A stretch of DNA of 64,000 nucleotides, taken from NCBI GenBank assembly GCA_910585465.1, contig CAJUEW010000019.1, forward strand, positions 1 to 64,000. The letters run 5' to 3'. This DNA comes from an uncultured Lachnospiraceae bacterium. GTDB lineage: Bacteria > Bacillota > Clostridia > Lachnospirales > Lachnospiraceae. Made by a program: the position numbers and the translations under genes. Of the stretch, positions 1 through 9,000 are shown piece by piece (the stretch's first letter is position 1; each line of letters opens with the position of its first letter). A model generated the notes under the pieces. The model was given only the letters and a program-made list of their open reading frames with translations. It was not told the origin of the DNA and searched no databases.

Positions 1-2948
1 CCGATCTCGCCGCCGAATCCGATATCGTAAGCCCATCCGTCGCCTCCGAAAATCCACTGGGATTTCTTAGCCAGGAATTCCTTATCCTTAAGGACTGCCT
101 GTGCCTTCTCGCATCCACATGCCTCCAAAGCCGCCACCAGCTTGTCGGTTGCAGCGCCGTTGGAAGCTCCGCATCCAAAGGTATCCAGCCATTCCTGTGC
201 GGCAGCCTTTACGTCCTCTTTCTCTGCGGTTGCAGCAATGTCCTCTACCTTCGCTTTCAGGCCATCACGAATTGCATTCTGAGCAAGAAGCATACCATAA
301 CCAAACTCAGCCGCATCCTCGAATAAGGAGTTGGACCATGCAGGACCCTGTCCCTTCTGGTTTACCGTATATGGTGTGGACGGTGAGGAGTTGCCCCAGA
401 TCGAAGAACATCCGGTTGCATTTGCAATGTACATTCTGTCACCGAATAACTGAGTAATCAATTTTGCGTAAGGAGTCTCACCACAGCCTGCGCAGGCTCC
501 GGAGAACTCAAGCAGAGGAGTCTTGAACTGAGAGCCCTTCACAGTTGCCTCTTTAAATTTAGCAATCACATCTGCCTTTTCCGGTAAAGTAACCGCATAA
601 TCAAATCCGCTCTGGCAGGCAGCATTTGCTTCCATATTTGCCATCTCGAGTGCCTTAGCGCCCTTCTTGCCCGGGCAGACATTCGCGCAGGAGCCGCATC
701 CGGTACAGTCATAGGCTGATACAACGATTGCAAACTTCTTGTCCGGCATACCGGTCATCTCAAGCGTCTTCATACCTTCCGGAGCTGCAGCAGCCTCTTC
801 GGCGGTCATAGCTACAGGGCGGATAACTGCATGCGGGCAGACATAGGAACAACGATTACACTGGATACAGTTTTCCGGCTTCCATACAGGAATATTTACC
901 GCGATACCGCGTTTCTCGTATGCGGAAGTACCGGACGGAGTAGTGCCGTCCACATAATCCTTAAATGCAGATACCGGCAGAGTATTACCCTCCTGGGCAG
1001 ATACCTTGGACTGAATATTGTTAACAAAGTCAACGGCATCCTTTCTTCCTTTAGTAGCGGTAGTAAAGGCCAGGCCTTCGTCTGCCGCGTTCTTCCAGCT
1101 TTCCGGAACCTGAATCTCCACAACCTGTTTTGCGCCGGCATCAATAGCCGCCCAGTTTTTCTGAACAACATCATCGCCTTTACGTCCGTAGGTTGCCTTT
1201 GCAGCAGCCTTCATAAGATCAATCGCCTGCTCCTCCGGAATGATACCGGTCAGCTTGAAGAACGCGGACTGAAGAATTGTATTAATACGGGTTGGTCCCA
1301 TGCCGGTTTCAATACCGATCTTAACACCGTCAATTACATAGAACTTAATATTATGGTTTGCAATAAATGCCTTTACCTGGCCCGGAAGATGCTTCTCCAG
1401 CTCTTCCATGCCCCACGGACAGTTCAAAAGGAAGGTACCGCCGTCAACCAGCTCCTGAACCATGTTGTATTTGTTTACATAGGACGGATTATGGCAAGCC
1501 ACAAAGTCTGCCTTATGAATCAGATATGTAGACTTAATTGGCTTCTTTCCGAAACGCAGGTGGGACATGGTAACGCCGCCTGATTTTTTGGAATCATAAT
1601 CAAAATATGCCTGTGCATACATATCGGTATTATCACCGATAATCTTAATGGAGTTCTTGTTAGCGCCTACGGTGCCGTCTGCGCCCAGACCCCAGAACTT
1701 ACAGTTGGTAGTTCCTTCCGGAGTGGTAACCAGCGGAGTTCCGGTCTCAAGGGACAGATTAGTAACATCATCCACAATGCCGATGGTGAATTTTGCTTTT
1801 TCTGTGTTTTTGTATACTGCTACAATCTGTGCCGGAGTTGTATCCTTGGAGCCTAAGCCATAACGTCCGGTAAAGATTGGGGTGTCGTTGAATTTAGTTC
1901 CCTTCAGGGCGGCAACTACATCTAAGTAAAGCGGCTCCCCAAGCGCTCCCGGCTCTTTCGTTCTGTCAAGAACGGAAATCTGTTTTACAGTATCCGGAAT
2001 AGCTGCCACTAATGCCTCCGCACAGAACGGTCTGTAAAGACGAACCTTTACAACGCCGACTTTTTCTCCGGCTGCCATCAGATAATCAATGGTTTCCTCG
2101 ATGGTATCGCATACGGAACCCATAGCGACAATCACTTTCTCTGCGTCTGCCGCACCATAGTAGTTAAATAATTTATAATCTGTTCCGATCTTAGCGTTTA
2201 CTTTATCCATATACTCCTGGACGATTGCCGGAAGCGCGTCATAGTATGGATTACATGCCTCACGGGCCTGGAAGAAAATATCCGGATTCTGAGCAGAACC
2301 TCTCTGACACGGATGATTTGGATTCAGAGCATCTTTTCTGTATGCGTCGATTGCATCCATATCCACCATATCTTTCAGATCTTCATAATCCCACTGCTCA
2401 ATCTTCTGAATCTCGTGGGAGGTACGGAAGCCGTCAAAGAAATTAATAAACGGAAGACGTCCTTTAATTGCCGCGCAGTGAGCAACCGGAGTTAAGTCCA
2501 TAACCTCCTGTACACTGGATTCGCAGAGCATAGCCGCACCGGTCTGACGGCAGGCATATACGTCGGAGTGATCGCCGAAAATAGACAGTGCATGGCTTGC
2601 CAGTGCACGTGCAGATACGTTAAATACACCTGGAAGTCTTTCGCCTGCCACTTTGTACAGGTTCGGGATCATCAGCAAAAGACCCTGGGAAGCAGTAAAG
2701 GTGGTCGTCAAAGCGCCTGCTGCCAAAGCACCGTGTACGGCACCGGCTGCTCCGGCCTCGGACTGCATCTCGGTTACCTGAACCGTCTGTCCGAAGATGT
2801 TGGTTCTCCCCTGGGTTGCCCATTCGTCTGTTGCTTCTGCCATAACAGATGACGGGGTGATTGGATAGATTGCAGCAACGTCTGAGTATGCATAGGATGC
2901 ATGAGCTGCTGCATGGTTGCCATCCATAGTTTTCATTTTTCTGGCCAT
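1..2948 (-). CDS. nifJ: Pyruvate:ferredoxin (flavodoxin) oxidoreductase, C-terminus cut by window edge
   Basis: Cytoplasmic enzyme that oxidises pyruvate with CoA to acetyl-CoA and CO2, passing electrons to ferredoxin. About 982 codons are visible of a family usually near 1170, so roughly the last 190 residues lie off the left edge. Seen: the N-terminal pyruvate-binding segment with YPITPSS near residue 30; two 4Fe-4S motifs, CIQCNRCSYVCP near residue 693 and CTGCGSCANVCP near 750; the start of the thiamine diphosphate domain with ACAGCGETPY near 820 and NATGCSSIWG. The start is the ATG at 2946-2948, preceded by GGAGG ten bases upstream; an in-frame ATG four codons later is less well placed. 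It is transcribed alone from its own promoter. Identification is firm; the cofactor (ferredoxin or flavodoxin) is inferred from the family. Confidence 0.96.
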   Translation of the reverse strand, partial: MARKMKTMDGNHAAAHASYAYSDVAAIYPITPSSVMAEATDEWATQGRTNIFGQTVQVTEMQSEAGAAGAVHGALAAGALTTTFTASQGLLLMIPNLYKVAGERLPGVFNVSARALASHALSIFGDHSDVYACRQTGAAMLCESSVQEVMDLTPVAHCAAIKGRLPFINFFDGFRTSHEIQKIEQWDYEDLKDMVDMDAIDAYRKDALNPNHPCQRGSAQNPDIFFQAREACNPYYDALPAIVQEYMDKVNAKIGTDYKLFNYYGAADAEKVIVAMGSVCDTIEETIDYLMAAGEKVGVVKVRLYRPFCAEALVAAIPDTVKQISVLDRTKEPGALGEPLYLDVVAALKGTKFNDTPIFTGRYGLGSKDTTPAQIVAVYKNTEKAKFTIGIVDDVTNLSLETGTPLVTTPEGTTNCKFWGLGADGTVGANKNSIKIIGDNTDMYAQAYFDYDSKKSGGVTMSHLRFGKKPIKSTYLIHKADFVACHNPSYVNKYNMVQELVDGGTFLLNCPWGMEELEKHLPGQVKAFIANHNIKFYVIDGVKIGIETGMGPTRINTILQSAFFKLTGIIPEEQAIDLMKAAAKATYGRKGDDVVQKNWAAIDAGAKQVVEIQVPESWKNAADEGLAFTTATKGRKDAVDFVNNIQSKVSAQEGNTLPVSAFKDYVDGTTPSGTSAYEKRGIAVNIPVWKPENCIQCNRCSYVCPHAVIRPVAMTAEEAAAAPEGMKTLEMTGMPDKKFAIVVSAYDCTGCGSCANVCPGKKGAKALEMANMEANAACQSGFDYAVTLPEKADVIAKFKEATVKGSQFKTPLLEFSGACAGCGETPYAKLITQLFGDRMYIANATGCSSIWGNSSPSTPYTVNQKGQGPAWSNSLFEDAAEFGYGMLLAQNAIRDGLKAKVEDIAATAEKEDVKAAAQEWLDTFGCGASNGAATDKLVAALEACGCEKAQAVLKDKEFLAKKSQWIFGGDGWAYDIGFGGEI

Positions 2949-3021
2949 TTTTGTTGTTCCTCCTTATTTGAATCAATAAGACCTTTTATTTTTACAAAAA
3001 TAGTTCTTATCATACAGATTT

Positions 3022-3050
3022 ATTTTATCACATATAGGAAAGCTTGTCTA
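3022..3050 (-). promoter_or_regulatory. Promoter of nifJ
   Basis: On the minus strand, TAGACA (3045-3050) and TAAAAT (3022-3027) are separated by 17 bases, a good sigma-A spacing. It lies about 75 bases upstream of the nifJ start and downstream of the dnaJ terminator, so nifJ is its own transcription unit. The call rests on motif match only. Confidence 0.6.
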
Positions 3051-3107
3051 TTTTCTATTTTATTTTTTATTCAATTTTTATGAAACCTGCCCACAATTTT
3101 CCAATAC

Positions 3108-3154
3108 AAAAAAACAGCAGGACACCGCTTATCAGATACCGTTTTCCTGCTGTT
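3108..3154 (-). terminator. Intrinsic terminator after dnaJ
   Basis: A perfect 10-bp stem (AACAGCAGGA at 3113-3122 with TCCTGCTGTT at 3145-3154) is followed on the minus strand by a run of seven T (3108-3114). It sits 15 bases past the dnaJ stop and closes the heat-shock operon. Confidence 0.85.
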
Positions 3155-3169
3155 TATTCTGTTTCCGGA

Positions 3170-4345
3170 CTAATCCTCGAGAGATTCCTTCAGCTTATTC
3201 ATAAAGCTTTTTTTCTTCGGCCTCGCACCTTCTCCTTTTTCCTTCTGCTTCAGCGAATTTCCGCTCTCCATATCATACTCCTTCAGAGCTTCCTTAGCTG
3301 CATGACTTAAATTTGTGGGAACCTCAATCACCAATGTCACATAATGATCTCCGCGCACGTTTTTGCTGCGCAGAGACGGCATGCCCTTTCCGCGCAGACG
3401 TACTCTCGTATCGGTTTGAGTGCCCGCCTTTACATCATACTCCACTTCTCCGTCCACTGTCTTGATCCGGATCGTCCCCCCAAGGGCAGCTATTGGAAAG
3501 CTGATAGGAACTGTGGAAAAGATATCCATATCCTGCCTCTGAAATAAGGGGTGACGGGATACCATAACCTCCACCAGAAGATCTCCTCTGGGCCCGCCGT
3601 TAGCACCCGGCTCTCCCTTTCCCCGGATGCGGATGCTCTGTCCGTTATCAATCCCCGCCGGTATTGTGACAGAAATCTTTTTCCTGTCTGAAATATATCC
3701 TGTTCCGTAGCAGTCCGGACACTTCTCCTTGATAATTTTACCGGTTCCGTTACACTCCGGACACGGACGCACATTCTGCACCATACCAAACAGAGACTGC
3801 TGGGTATATACTACCTGTCCCTTGCCTCCGCATTTTGAACAGGTCTGCGGGGAGGTTCCCGGCTTTGCCCCGGTTCCCCGGCACTTTTCACATTCGTCCT
3901 TTAATGTCAGCTCCAGCTCCTTCTCACAGCCTTTTACAGAATCGTCAAAGGTGATTCGGACGCTGGCGCGCACGTCTGCGCCGCGCATAGGCCCGTTGCC
4001 GGCTCTGCGGCTCCTGCCGCCCCCGAAAATATCCCCGAAAATATCTCCAAAGATATCGCCCATATCCGCACCGCTAAAATCAAAGCCGCCGAAGCCGCCT
4101 GCACCGCCGCCCTGATCAAAAGCCGCATGGCCGAACTGATCGTATTTCTTTCTTTTATCCTCATCACTTAAAATGGCATAAGCTTCAGAGGCTTCTTTAA
4201 ATTTCTGTTCTGCTTCCTTATCCCCCGGATTCATATCAGGATGATACTTTTTCGCCAGCTTGCGATATGCACTTTTGATGGCAGCATCATCTGCATTCCG
4301 ATCCACTCCGAGGACTTCATAATAGTCTCTTTTTGTCTCTGCCAT
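3170..4345 (-). CDS. dnaJ: Chaperone protein DnaJ (Hsp40)
   Basis: Cytoplasmic co-chaperone that delivers unfolded clients to DnaK and stimulates its ATPase. The 391-residue protein shows the full type I layout: J domain with the essential HPD at 35-37, a Gly/Phe-rich linker near 77-115, a zinc-binding domain with four repeats (CEKCRGTG, CSKCGGKG, CPECNGTG, CPDCYGTG), and the C-terminal substrate-binding domains. All eight zinc cysteines are present. It is the last gene of hrcA-grpE-dnaK-dnaJ, 96 bases after dnaK, and is followed at once by a strong terminator. Control is through HrcA at the CIRCE upstream of hrcA. Confidence 0.98.
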   Translation of the reverse strand: MAETKRDYYEVLGVDRNADDAAIKSAYRKLAKKYHPDMNPGDKEAEQKFKEASEAYAILSDEDKRKKYDQFGHAAFDQGGGAGGFGGFDFSGADMGDIFGDIFGDIFGGGRSRRAGNGPMRGADVRASVRITFDDSVKGCEKELELTLKDECEKCRGTGAKPGTSPQTCSKCGGKGQVVYTQQSLFGMVQNVRPCPECNGTGKIIKEKCPDCYGTGYISDRKKISVTIPAGIDNGQSIRIRGKGEPGANGGPRGDLLVEVMVSRHPLFQRQDMDIFSTVPISFPIAALGGTIRIKTVDGEVEYDVKAGTQTDTRVRLRGKGMPSLRSKNVRGDHYVTLVIEVPTNLSHAAKEALKEYDMESGNSLKQKEKGEGARPKKKSFMNKLKESLED

Positions 4346-4441
4346 ATCTATTTACCTCTCAATATCAATACCCGGGACCTGAAGCATACTGCCCCAGGCC
4401 CCCAAACAACCACTTAAAAGTTTTTTTCTCACAATTATTTT

Positions 4442-6307
4442 CTATACCTCGCGGTAATCCCCGTCAACCACATCGTCCGCCGGACCGGAAGACTGTGCGC
4501 CGCCCATATCCGGTCCCGCATTCTGTGCACCGCCTGCTGCCTGCGCCTGTTCGTACATCTTCTGGAACAGCTTCTGAGCTGCATTCATCAGATCCTCTTT
4601 TCCGGATTTCAACGCGTCAATATCAGAATCAGAAATATCCGGCTGATTTGCTGTTCTGTCAAGTACCTCCTTCAGAGAAGCGATCTTCTCCTCCACAGCC
4701 GCTTTCTCGGAGGCATCCAGATTTGCGCCTGCCTCCTCCAGAGCCTTCTCTGTCTGGAATACCATGGCGTCTGCGTCATTTCTCGCGTCAATGCCCTCTT
4801 TTCTCTTCTTATCCTGCGCCTCAAACTCAGCAGCCTCCTTCACTGCCTTCTCAATATCGGAGTCGGACATATTAGAACCTGCAGTAATTGTAATGTGCTG
4901 TTCCTTACCGGTTCCCAGATCCTTTGCAGATACATTTACAATACCGTTTGCATCAATATCGAAGGTAACTTCAATCTGAGGAACTCCCCGGCGTGCAGGC
5001 GGGATTCCGTCCAGACGGAACTGTCCAAGAGATTTATTATCTTTCGCAAACTGTCTCTCACCCTGTACCACATTGATATCAACTGCAGTCTGATTATCTG
5101 CCGCAGTGGAGAAAATCTGGCTCTTCTTAGTCGGAATCGTCGTATTTCTCTCAATCAGGCGGGTTGCGACTCCTCCCATGGTCTCAATCGACAGAGACAG
5201 CGGTGTAACATCCAGCAGCAGAATATCCCCTGCGCCTGCATCGCCTGCCAGCTTCCCTCCCTGGATGGAAGCACCCAGTGCCACGCACTCATCCGGATTC
5301 AGGGTCTTGCTCGGCTCATGTCCGGTCAGCTGTTTTACTTTATCCTGAACTGACGGAACACGGGTGGAACCGCCTACCAGAAGAACCTTTCCAAGCTCGG
5401 ACGGGCTGATACCTGCGTCGCGCAGCGCTGCCTGCACCGGGTTTGCGGTACGCTCTACCAGATCATGCGTCAGCTCATCAAATTTTGCTCTGGTCAGATT
5501 CATATCAAAATGCAGAGGGCCATCGCTGTTCATACTGATGAACGGGAGGTTGATATTGGTGGTGGTTGCAGAAGAAAGCTCTTTTTTTGCCTTCTCTGCG
5601 GCTTCCTTTAATCTCTGAAGCGCCATCTTGTCGTTGGAAAGATCCACGCCGTTCAGCTTCTTAAACTCAGCCAGCATCCAGTCCGTAATCTTCTGGTCAA
5701 AGTCATCGCCGCCCAGACGGTTGTCTCCTGCAGTTGCCAGAACCTCAATAACGCCGTCGCCGATTTCAATAATGGAAACATCAAAAGTACCGCCGCCCAG
5801 GTCATATACCATGATTTTCTGTTCTTTTTCATTATCCAGTCCATATGCAAGCGCCGCTGCAGTCGGCTCATTGATGATACGCTTTACTTCCAGGCCGGCA
5901 ATTTTGCCCGCGTCCTTGGTTGCCTGTCTTTGAGCATCGTTGAAATAGGCCGGCACAGTGATAACTGCCTCCGTCACCTTCTCACCCAGATAATTCTCAG
6001 CATCTGCCTTCAGCTTCTGCAGAATCATTGCGGAAATTTCCTGGGGAGAATATTTTTTCTCGTCAATAGTCACTCTGTAGTCAGTTCCCATATGTCTTTT
6101 GATGGAAGAGATCGTCTTCTCTGCATTGGTAACTGCCTGACGCTTTGCCGGCTCTCCCACCAGACGCTCTCCGGTTTTCGTAAATGCCACGATAGACGGC
6201 GTAGTCCTTGCACCTTCTGTATTTGCGATAACGGTCGGTTTGCCGCCCTCCATAACGGATACACAAGAGTTTGTGGTTCCTAAATCAATACCAATAATTT
6301 TGCTCAT
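4442..6307 (-). CDS. dnaK: Chaperone protein DnaK (Hsp70)
   Basis: ATP-driven cytoplasmic chaperone that binds exposed hydrophobic peptides. The 621 residues carry the actin-like ATPase signatures: IDLGTTNSCV near residue 6, IINEPTAAALAYG in the middle of the domain, and DLGGGTFDVSI near 170, followed by the substrate domain and helical lid. The tail is acidic, ending near VVDGDYREV, and is rich in Gly/Ala before that. The start follows a clear AGGAGG-type site. It lies 29 bases after grpE and ahead of dnaJ in the HrcA-controlled operon. Length and motifs are normal for Firmicutes. Confidence 0.99.
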   Translation of the reverse strand: MSKIIGIDLGTTNSCVSVMEGGKPTVIANTEGARTTPSIVAFTKTGERLVGEPAKRQAVTNAEKTISSIKRHMGTDYRVTIDEKKYSPQEISAMILQKLKADAENYLGEKVTEAVITVPAYFNDAQRQATKDAGKIAGLEVKRIINEPTAAALAYGLDNEKEQKIMVYDLGGGTFDVSIIEIGDGVIEVLATAGDNRLGGDDFDQKITDWMLAEFKKLNGVDLSNDKMALQRLKEAAEKAKKELSSATTTNINLPFISMNSDGPLHFDMNLTRAKFDELTHDLVERTANPVQAALRDAGISPSELGKVLLVGGSTRVPSVQDKVKQLTGHEPSKTLNPDECVALGASIQGGKLAGDAGAGDILLLDVTPLSLSIETMGGVATRLIERNTTIPTKKSQIFSTAADNQTAVDINVVQGERQFAKDNKSLGQFRLDGIPPARRGVPQIEVTFDIDANGIVNVSAKDLGTGKEQHITITAGSNMSDSDIEKAVKEAAEFEAQDKKRKEGIDARNDADAMVFQTEKALEEAGANLDASEKAAVEEKIASLKEVLDRTANQPDISDSDIDALKSGKEDLMNAAQKLFQKMYEQAQAAGGAQNAGPDMGGAQSSGPADDVVDGDYREV

Positions 6308-6336
6308 TTTTATTTCCTCCTATATGAAATATATGA

Positions 6337-6939
6337 TTAGTTTGCTACCTTTACCATGCTGTGACGAAGCACTGCATCTTTATATTTATAGCCTCTCTGA
6401 AATTCTTCAGAGACTACATTCTGGCCAAGCTCCTCATCCTCCACATGCATCACCGCATTGTGAAGGCCAGGATCAAATTCCTGTCCTACCGCCTCGATAG
6501 GGGTTACGCCCAAATCAGTCAGTACAGTCATAAGCTGTTTATATATCATCTCCATGCCGTTTGCTACCGGGCTTTCCTTTTCCTCCTCCGGAATGCTCTT
6601 AATTCCTCTCTCGAAGTTATCCACAACCGGAAGAATTTTTTCAATTACATCCTTTGCCCCGATTGCGTACATCTGGGATTTTTCCTTTTCCGTACGATTG
6701 CGGAAATTTTCAAATTCTGCCAGCTGGCGCTTTACTTTATCCGTCAGCTCTGCAATCTGTTCATCCTTTTTATCCTTCTTCTCTTTCTTCTTAAAGAATC
6801 CCTTTTTTTCATTTCCGGCATCCGAGGCTGTTTCCCCGGTATCGGAAGCTTCTGCTGCCGGTTCTTCTGCCGTCTCTTCCGGCTCCGCTGTAATCTCTTC
6901 CGCTTCCTGTTCCTGTTCAAATTCTTTTTTTTCTTCCAC
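6337..6939 (-). CDS. grpE: Nucleotide exchange factor GrpE
   Basis: Releases ADP from DnaK so that the chaperone can cycle. The 200-residue protein has a very acidic, Glu-rich N-terminal tail (about residues 1-40), a Lys-rich patch, a long coiled-coil dimerisation helix (about 55-110) with FENFRNRTEKEK, and a C-terminal beta domain with VGQEFDPGLHNAV, a segment typical of GrpE. It starts 17 bases after the hrcA stop and is part of the heat-shock operon. The extended charged N-terminus is longer than in E. coli but usual for Clostridia. Confidence 0.97.
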   Translation of the reverse strand: MEEKKEFEQEQEAEEITAEPEETAEEPAAEASDTGETASDAGNEKKGFFKKKEKKDKKDEQIAELTDKVKRQLAEFENFRNRTEKEKSQMYAIGAKDVIEKILPVVDNFERGIKSIPEEEKESPVANGMEMIYKQLMTVLTDLGVTPIEAVGQEFDPGLHNAVMHVEDEELGQNVVSEEFQRGYKYKDAVLRHSMVKVAN

Positions 6940-6956
6940 TTTATGTTTCCGCCTTT

Positions 6957-7979
6957 CTATTTGTGGAAAACGTCATCAAGCTGCTCCATCAGTGTCTTCA
7001 GCGTACTCATAACGTTCTCATAATCCATCCTCTTTGGTCCGATAATTCCTATGGTTCCCTGCAGTCCCTGACCCAGCTCATAGGTAGCCGTTACAACACT
7101 GCAGTCCTTCATGCTTTTTATAGGTGATTCACTTCCGATATATACCTGGATTCCTTTTTCTTCCTTGCTCAGCGTTTCAGTCACCAGTTCCGCAAGCATC
7201 TGTTTCTCTTCCAGCGTCTGGATCAGCTCGCTGGCCTTACCATTATCGCTGAGTTCCGGATAACGAAAAATATTGGTTGCCCCGCCTGTATATATTTCCA
7301 TCCCTTCGTCAGAATAAATGGCTTCCGCCACAGCATCCACCACATCACTGATAATATTACTATGGATGCCTGCCTGCTCTTTCATACTGGAAATCATCTG
7401 CAGATTAATTTCTGCAATCGTCTTCCCGTTCAGCATTGTATTCAGAAGAATATTCAGCTTAAGAATACTTTCCGCATCCAGCTCCTCACAGACAGGAATC
7501 AGTCTGTTCCGGATGACATTGCCTTCAGCAACAATAACGGCCAGAATCTGATTCTCATCCACCTTCGACAGCTGAATAAATTTCAGTTTGTTCTGGTGAT
7601 ACTGGGGCGCCGAAATCATCGTGGCATAATTGGTATTGCTGGCAAGCACCTTCACAACCTGCTTCAGCACCTGCTCCATTTTATCTGTCCGCCGAATCAT
7701 CAGCTCCTTCAGCTCTGTAACCTCGCGGTCCTTTTCCTGTATCAGATGATCTACATACAAACGGTATCCCTTATCTGAAGGAATCCGGCCTGCTGAAGTA
7801 TGAGGCTGCATAATGTACCCCATTTCTTCCAGGTCAGACATTTCATTGCGGATCGTGGCAGAACTTAATTTCAGATCTGAATACTTGGAAATGGTCCTTG
7901 AACCTACCGGTTCCCCTGTTTCCAGATAGGTCTGGATAATTGCATACAGAATTTTTATTTTTCTCTCATCCAGTTCCAC
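6957..7979 (-). CDS. hrcA: Heat-inducible transcription repressor HrcA
   Basis: Repressor that binds CIRCE and shuts off the dnaK operon until chaperone load titrates it. The N-terminal winged helix shows ELDERKIKIL and GEPVGSRTISK, both family-typical; the GAF-like dimer domain follows. A GTG at 7977-7979 was chosen as start, because AAGGAGG lies 11 bases upstream and the resulting N-terminus (ELDERK) matches the family. The reading frame also extends to a GTG at 8000, which lacks a good ribosome site. It is the first gene of its operon, so it represses its own synthesis. Confidence 0.95.
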   Translation of the reverse strand: MELDERKIKILYAIIQTYLETGEPVGSRTISKYSDLKLSSATIRNEMSDLEEMGYIMQPHTSAGRIPSDKGYRLYVDHLIQEKDREVTELKELMIRRTDKMEQVLKQVVKVLASNTNYATMISAPQYHQNKLKFIQLSKVDENQILAVIVAEGNVIRNRLIPVCEELDAESILKLNILLNTMLNGKTIAEINLQMISSMKEQAGIHSNIISDVVDAVAEAIYSDEGMEIYTGGATNIFRYPELSDNGKASELIQTLEEKQMLAELVTETLSKEEKGIQVYIGSESPIKSMKDCSVVTATYELGQGLQGTIGIIGPKRMDYENVMSTLKTLMEQLDDVFHK

Positions 7980-8004
7980 GACCTCACATTCCTCCTTCAC
8001 CTTG

Positions 8005-8031
8005 TTAGCACTCGATAAGTAAGAGTGCTAA
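8005..8031 (-). promoter_or_regulatory. CIRCE operator (HrcA binding site)
   Basis: A perfect inverted repeat, TTAGCACTC (8005-8013), nine spacer bases, GAGTGCTAA (8023-8031), identical to the CIRCE consensus. It lies in the 5' leader between the promoter and hrcA, where bound HrcA blocks transcription of hrcA-grpE-dnaK-dnaJ. Confidence 0.98.
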
Positions 8032-8046
8032 TATTTTCTGTAGATA

Positions 8047-8076
8047 AAGATAGCACCCTGCAGGGTGCTTTGTCAA
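8047..8076 (-). promoter_or_regulatory. Sigma-A promoter of the heat-shock operon, with a palindrome in its spacer
   Basis: On the minus strand TTGACA (8071-8076, perfect consensus) and TATCTT (8047-8052) are 18 bases apart. The predicted start of transcription falls just upstream of CIRCE. The spacer is almost wholly occupied by an 18-bp perfect palindrome, AGCACCCTGCAGGGTGCT (8052-8069), which is unrelated to CIRCE and could be a second operator. Confidence 0.75.
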
Positions 8077-8102
8077 TAGGTTTATAAAATTTTTATATCT
8101 GT

Positions 8103-8137
8103 GCCGGGCAGAAATGCAAAAAATATCTTCTGCCAGC
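8103..8137 (-). terminator. Hairpin after the TPR lipoprotein gene, possible terminator
   Basis: GCCGGGCAGAA (8103-8113) pairs, with one mismatch, with TTCTGCCAGC near 8128-8137. It sits a few bases past the stop at 8149 and before the hrcA promoter, the expected place for a terminator, but the downstream minus strand is AT-rich rather than a clean T run. Confidence 0.4.
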
Positions 8138-8148
8138 CGCCCGCCTGC

Positions 8149-9000
8149 TCATCGTGACCGCAGAAACTCATATTCTCTTGCTGCCTTTTCATCATCCGGA
8201 TAGCTCTCCAGGTAGCTCTCCATCTTTGACCTTGCCGTTGCAAAGTCTCCCTTATATTCATAGACTGCGATTTCATCCGCAAGCAGCTTTTGAAGGTTTC
8301 CCTTGTCCCCCAGCGCAATCCCCTCCTCCAGCGTAGCAAGGGCTTCCTCATAATTTCCCTGGCCAATCTGGTAAGAGGCTACTTTTTCATAAGCAGACTG
8401 ATGCTCAGGCTCCTCCTGCAGATAACTCTGGTACAGGGTTATGGCATAATCTTCATTCTTCATCTGCCAGTAAAGCTCTGCCTGCCAGTACAACGCCTCC
8501 TTGTTTCCTGCCTCATAGGCACTCTCAAAATACTCCTTTGCCTTTGAATAATCCTCCATGTAATAAGAAAGCCTGCCACGCATTATCTTATCCTTCTCCG
8601 GAGTCAGCTCCATTGCCGCCGAAAAATCTGCTTTTGCTGCTTCCGAGTTTCCGGTTTCCCGGTATAAAAGCCCGCGGCCCAGGTAAATCTCCGCACTTTT
8701 TTTTAAATCCAGAATCGTGCTGAAGGTTTCTATGGCCGCCTCAGGCTTTTCTCCCCAATAGAGCGCGGAAGCCTTATACGCTGCGATATCCATCTCCAAA
8801 GCTCCCACATGCATATCGGCAAGCTCCAGCGCTTTGTCATAAGAAGCAACTGCTGCCTCATAGTCCCCGGCCCGGGCCTGTTCCATGCCCTGGCTTCTCA
8901 GACTCATCTGCTGCTCCACAATTTCTTTGCTTTTTCCGCAGCCGCAGAGGCAGAACAGGCAAATCCCCAGAGCTGCTGCATTCTTTATCCCTTTTGTCAT
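8149..9000 (-). CDS. TPR-repeat lipoprotein
   Basis: Predicted surface lipoprotein of 283 residues. The N-terminus has a charged start, a hydrophobic stretch and a lipobox LCGC with the lipidated cysteine at residue 21. The rest is a run of about seven tetratricopeptide-like helix pairs, for example GDYEAAVASYDKALEL, GNSEAAKADFSAAMEL and GNYEEALATLEEGIAL, a scaffold for protein-protein contacts. The ATG at 8998-9000 is preceded by GGGGGAGG; the open frame runs further upstream but only through the neighbouring gene. Its start overlaps the stop of the glycosyltransferase by four bases (ATGA), suggesting translational coupling and a role in the same surface-glycan operon. The exact partner is unknown. 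Confidence 0.85.
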   Translation of the reverse strand: MTKGIKNAAALGICLFCLCGCGKSKEIVEQQMSLRSQGMEQARAGDYEAAVASYDKALELADMHVGALEMDIAAYKASALYWGEKPEAAIETFSTILDLKKSAEIYLGRGLLYRETGNSEAAKADFSAAMELTPEKDKIMRGRLSYYMEDYSKAKEYFESAYEAGNKEALYWQAELYWQMKNEDYAITLYQSYLQEEPEHQSAYEKVASYQIGQGNYEEALATLEEGIALGDKGNLQKLLADEIAVYEYKGDFATARSKMESYLESYPDDEKAAREYEFLRSR

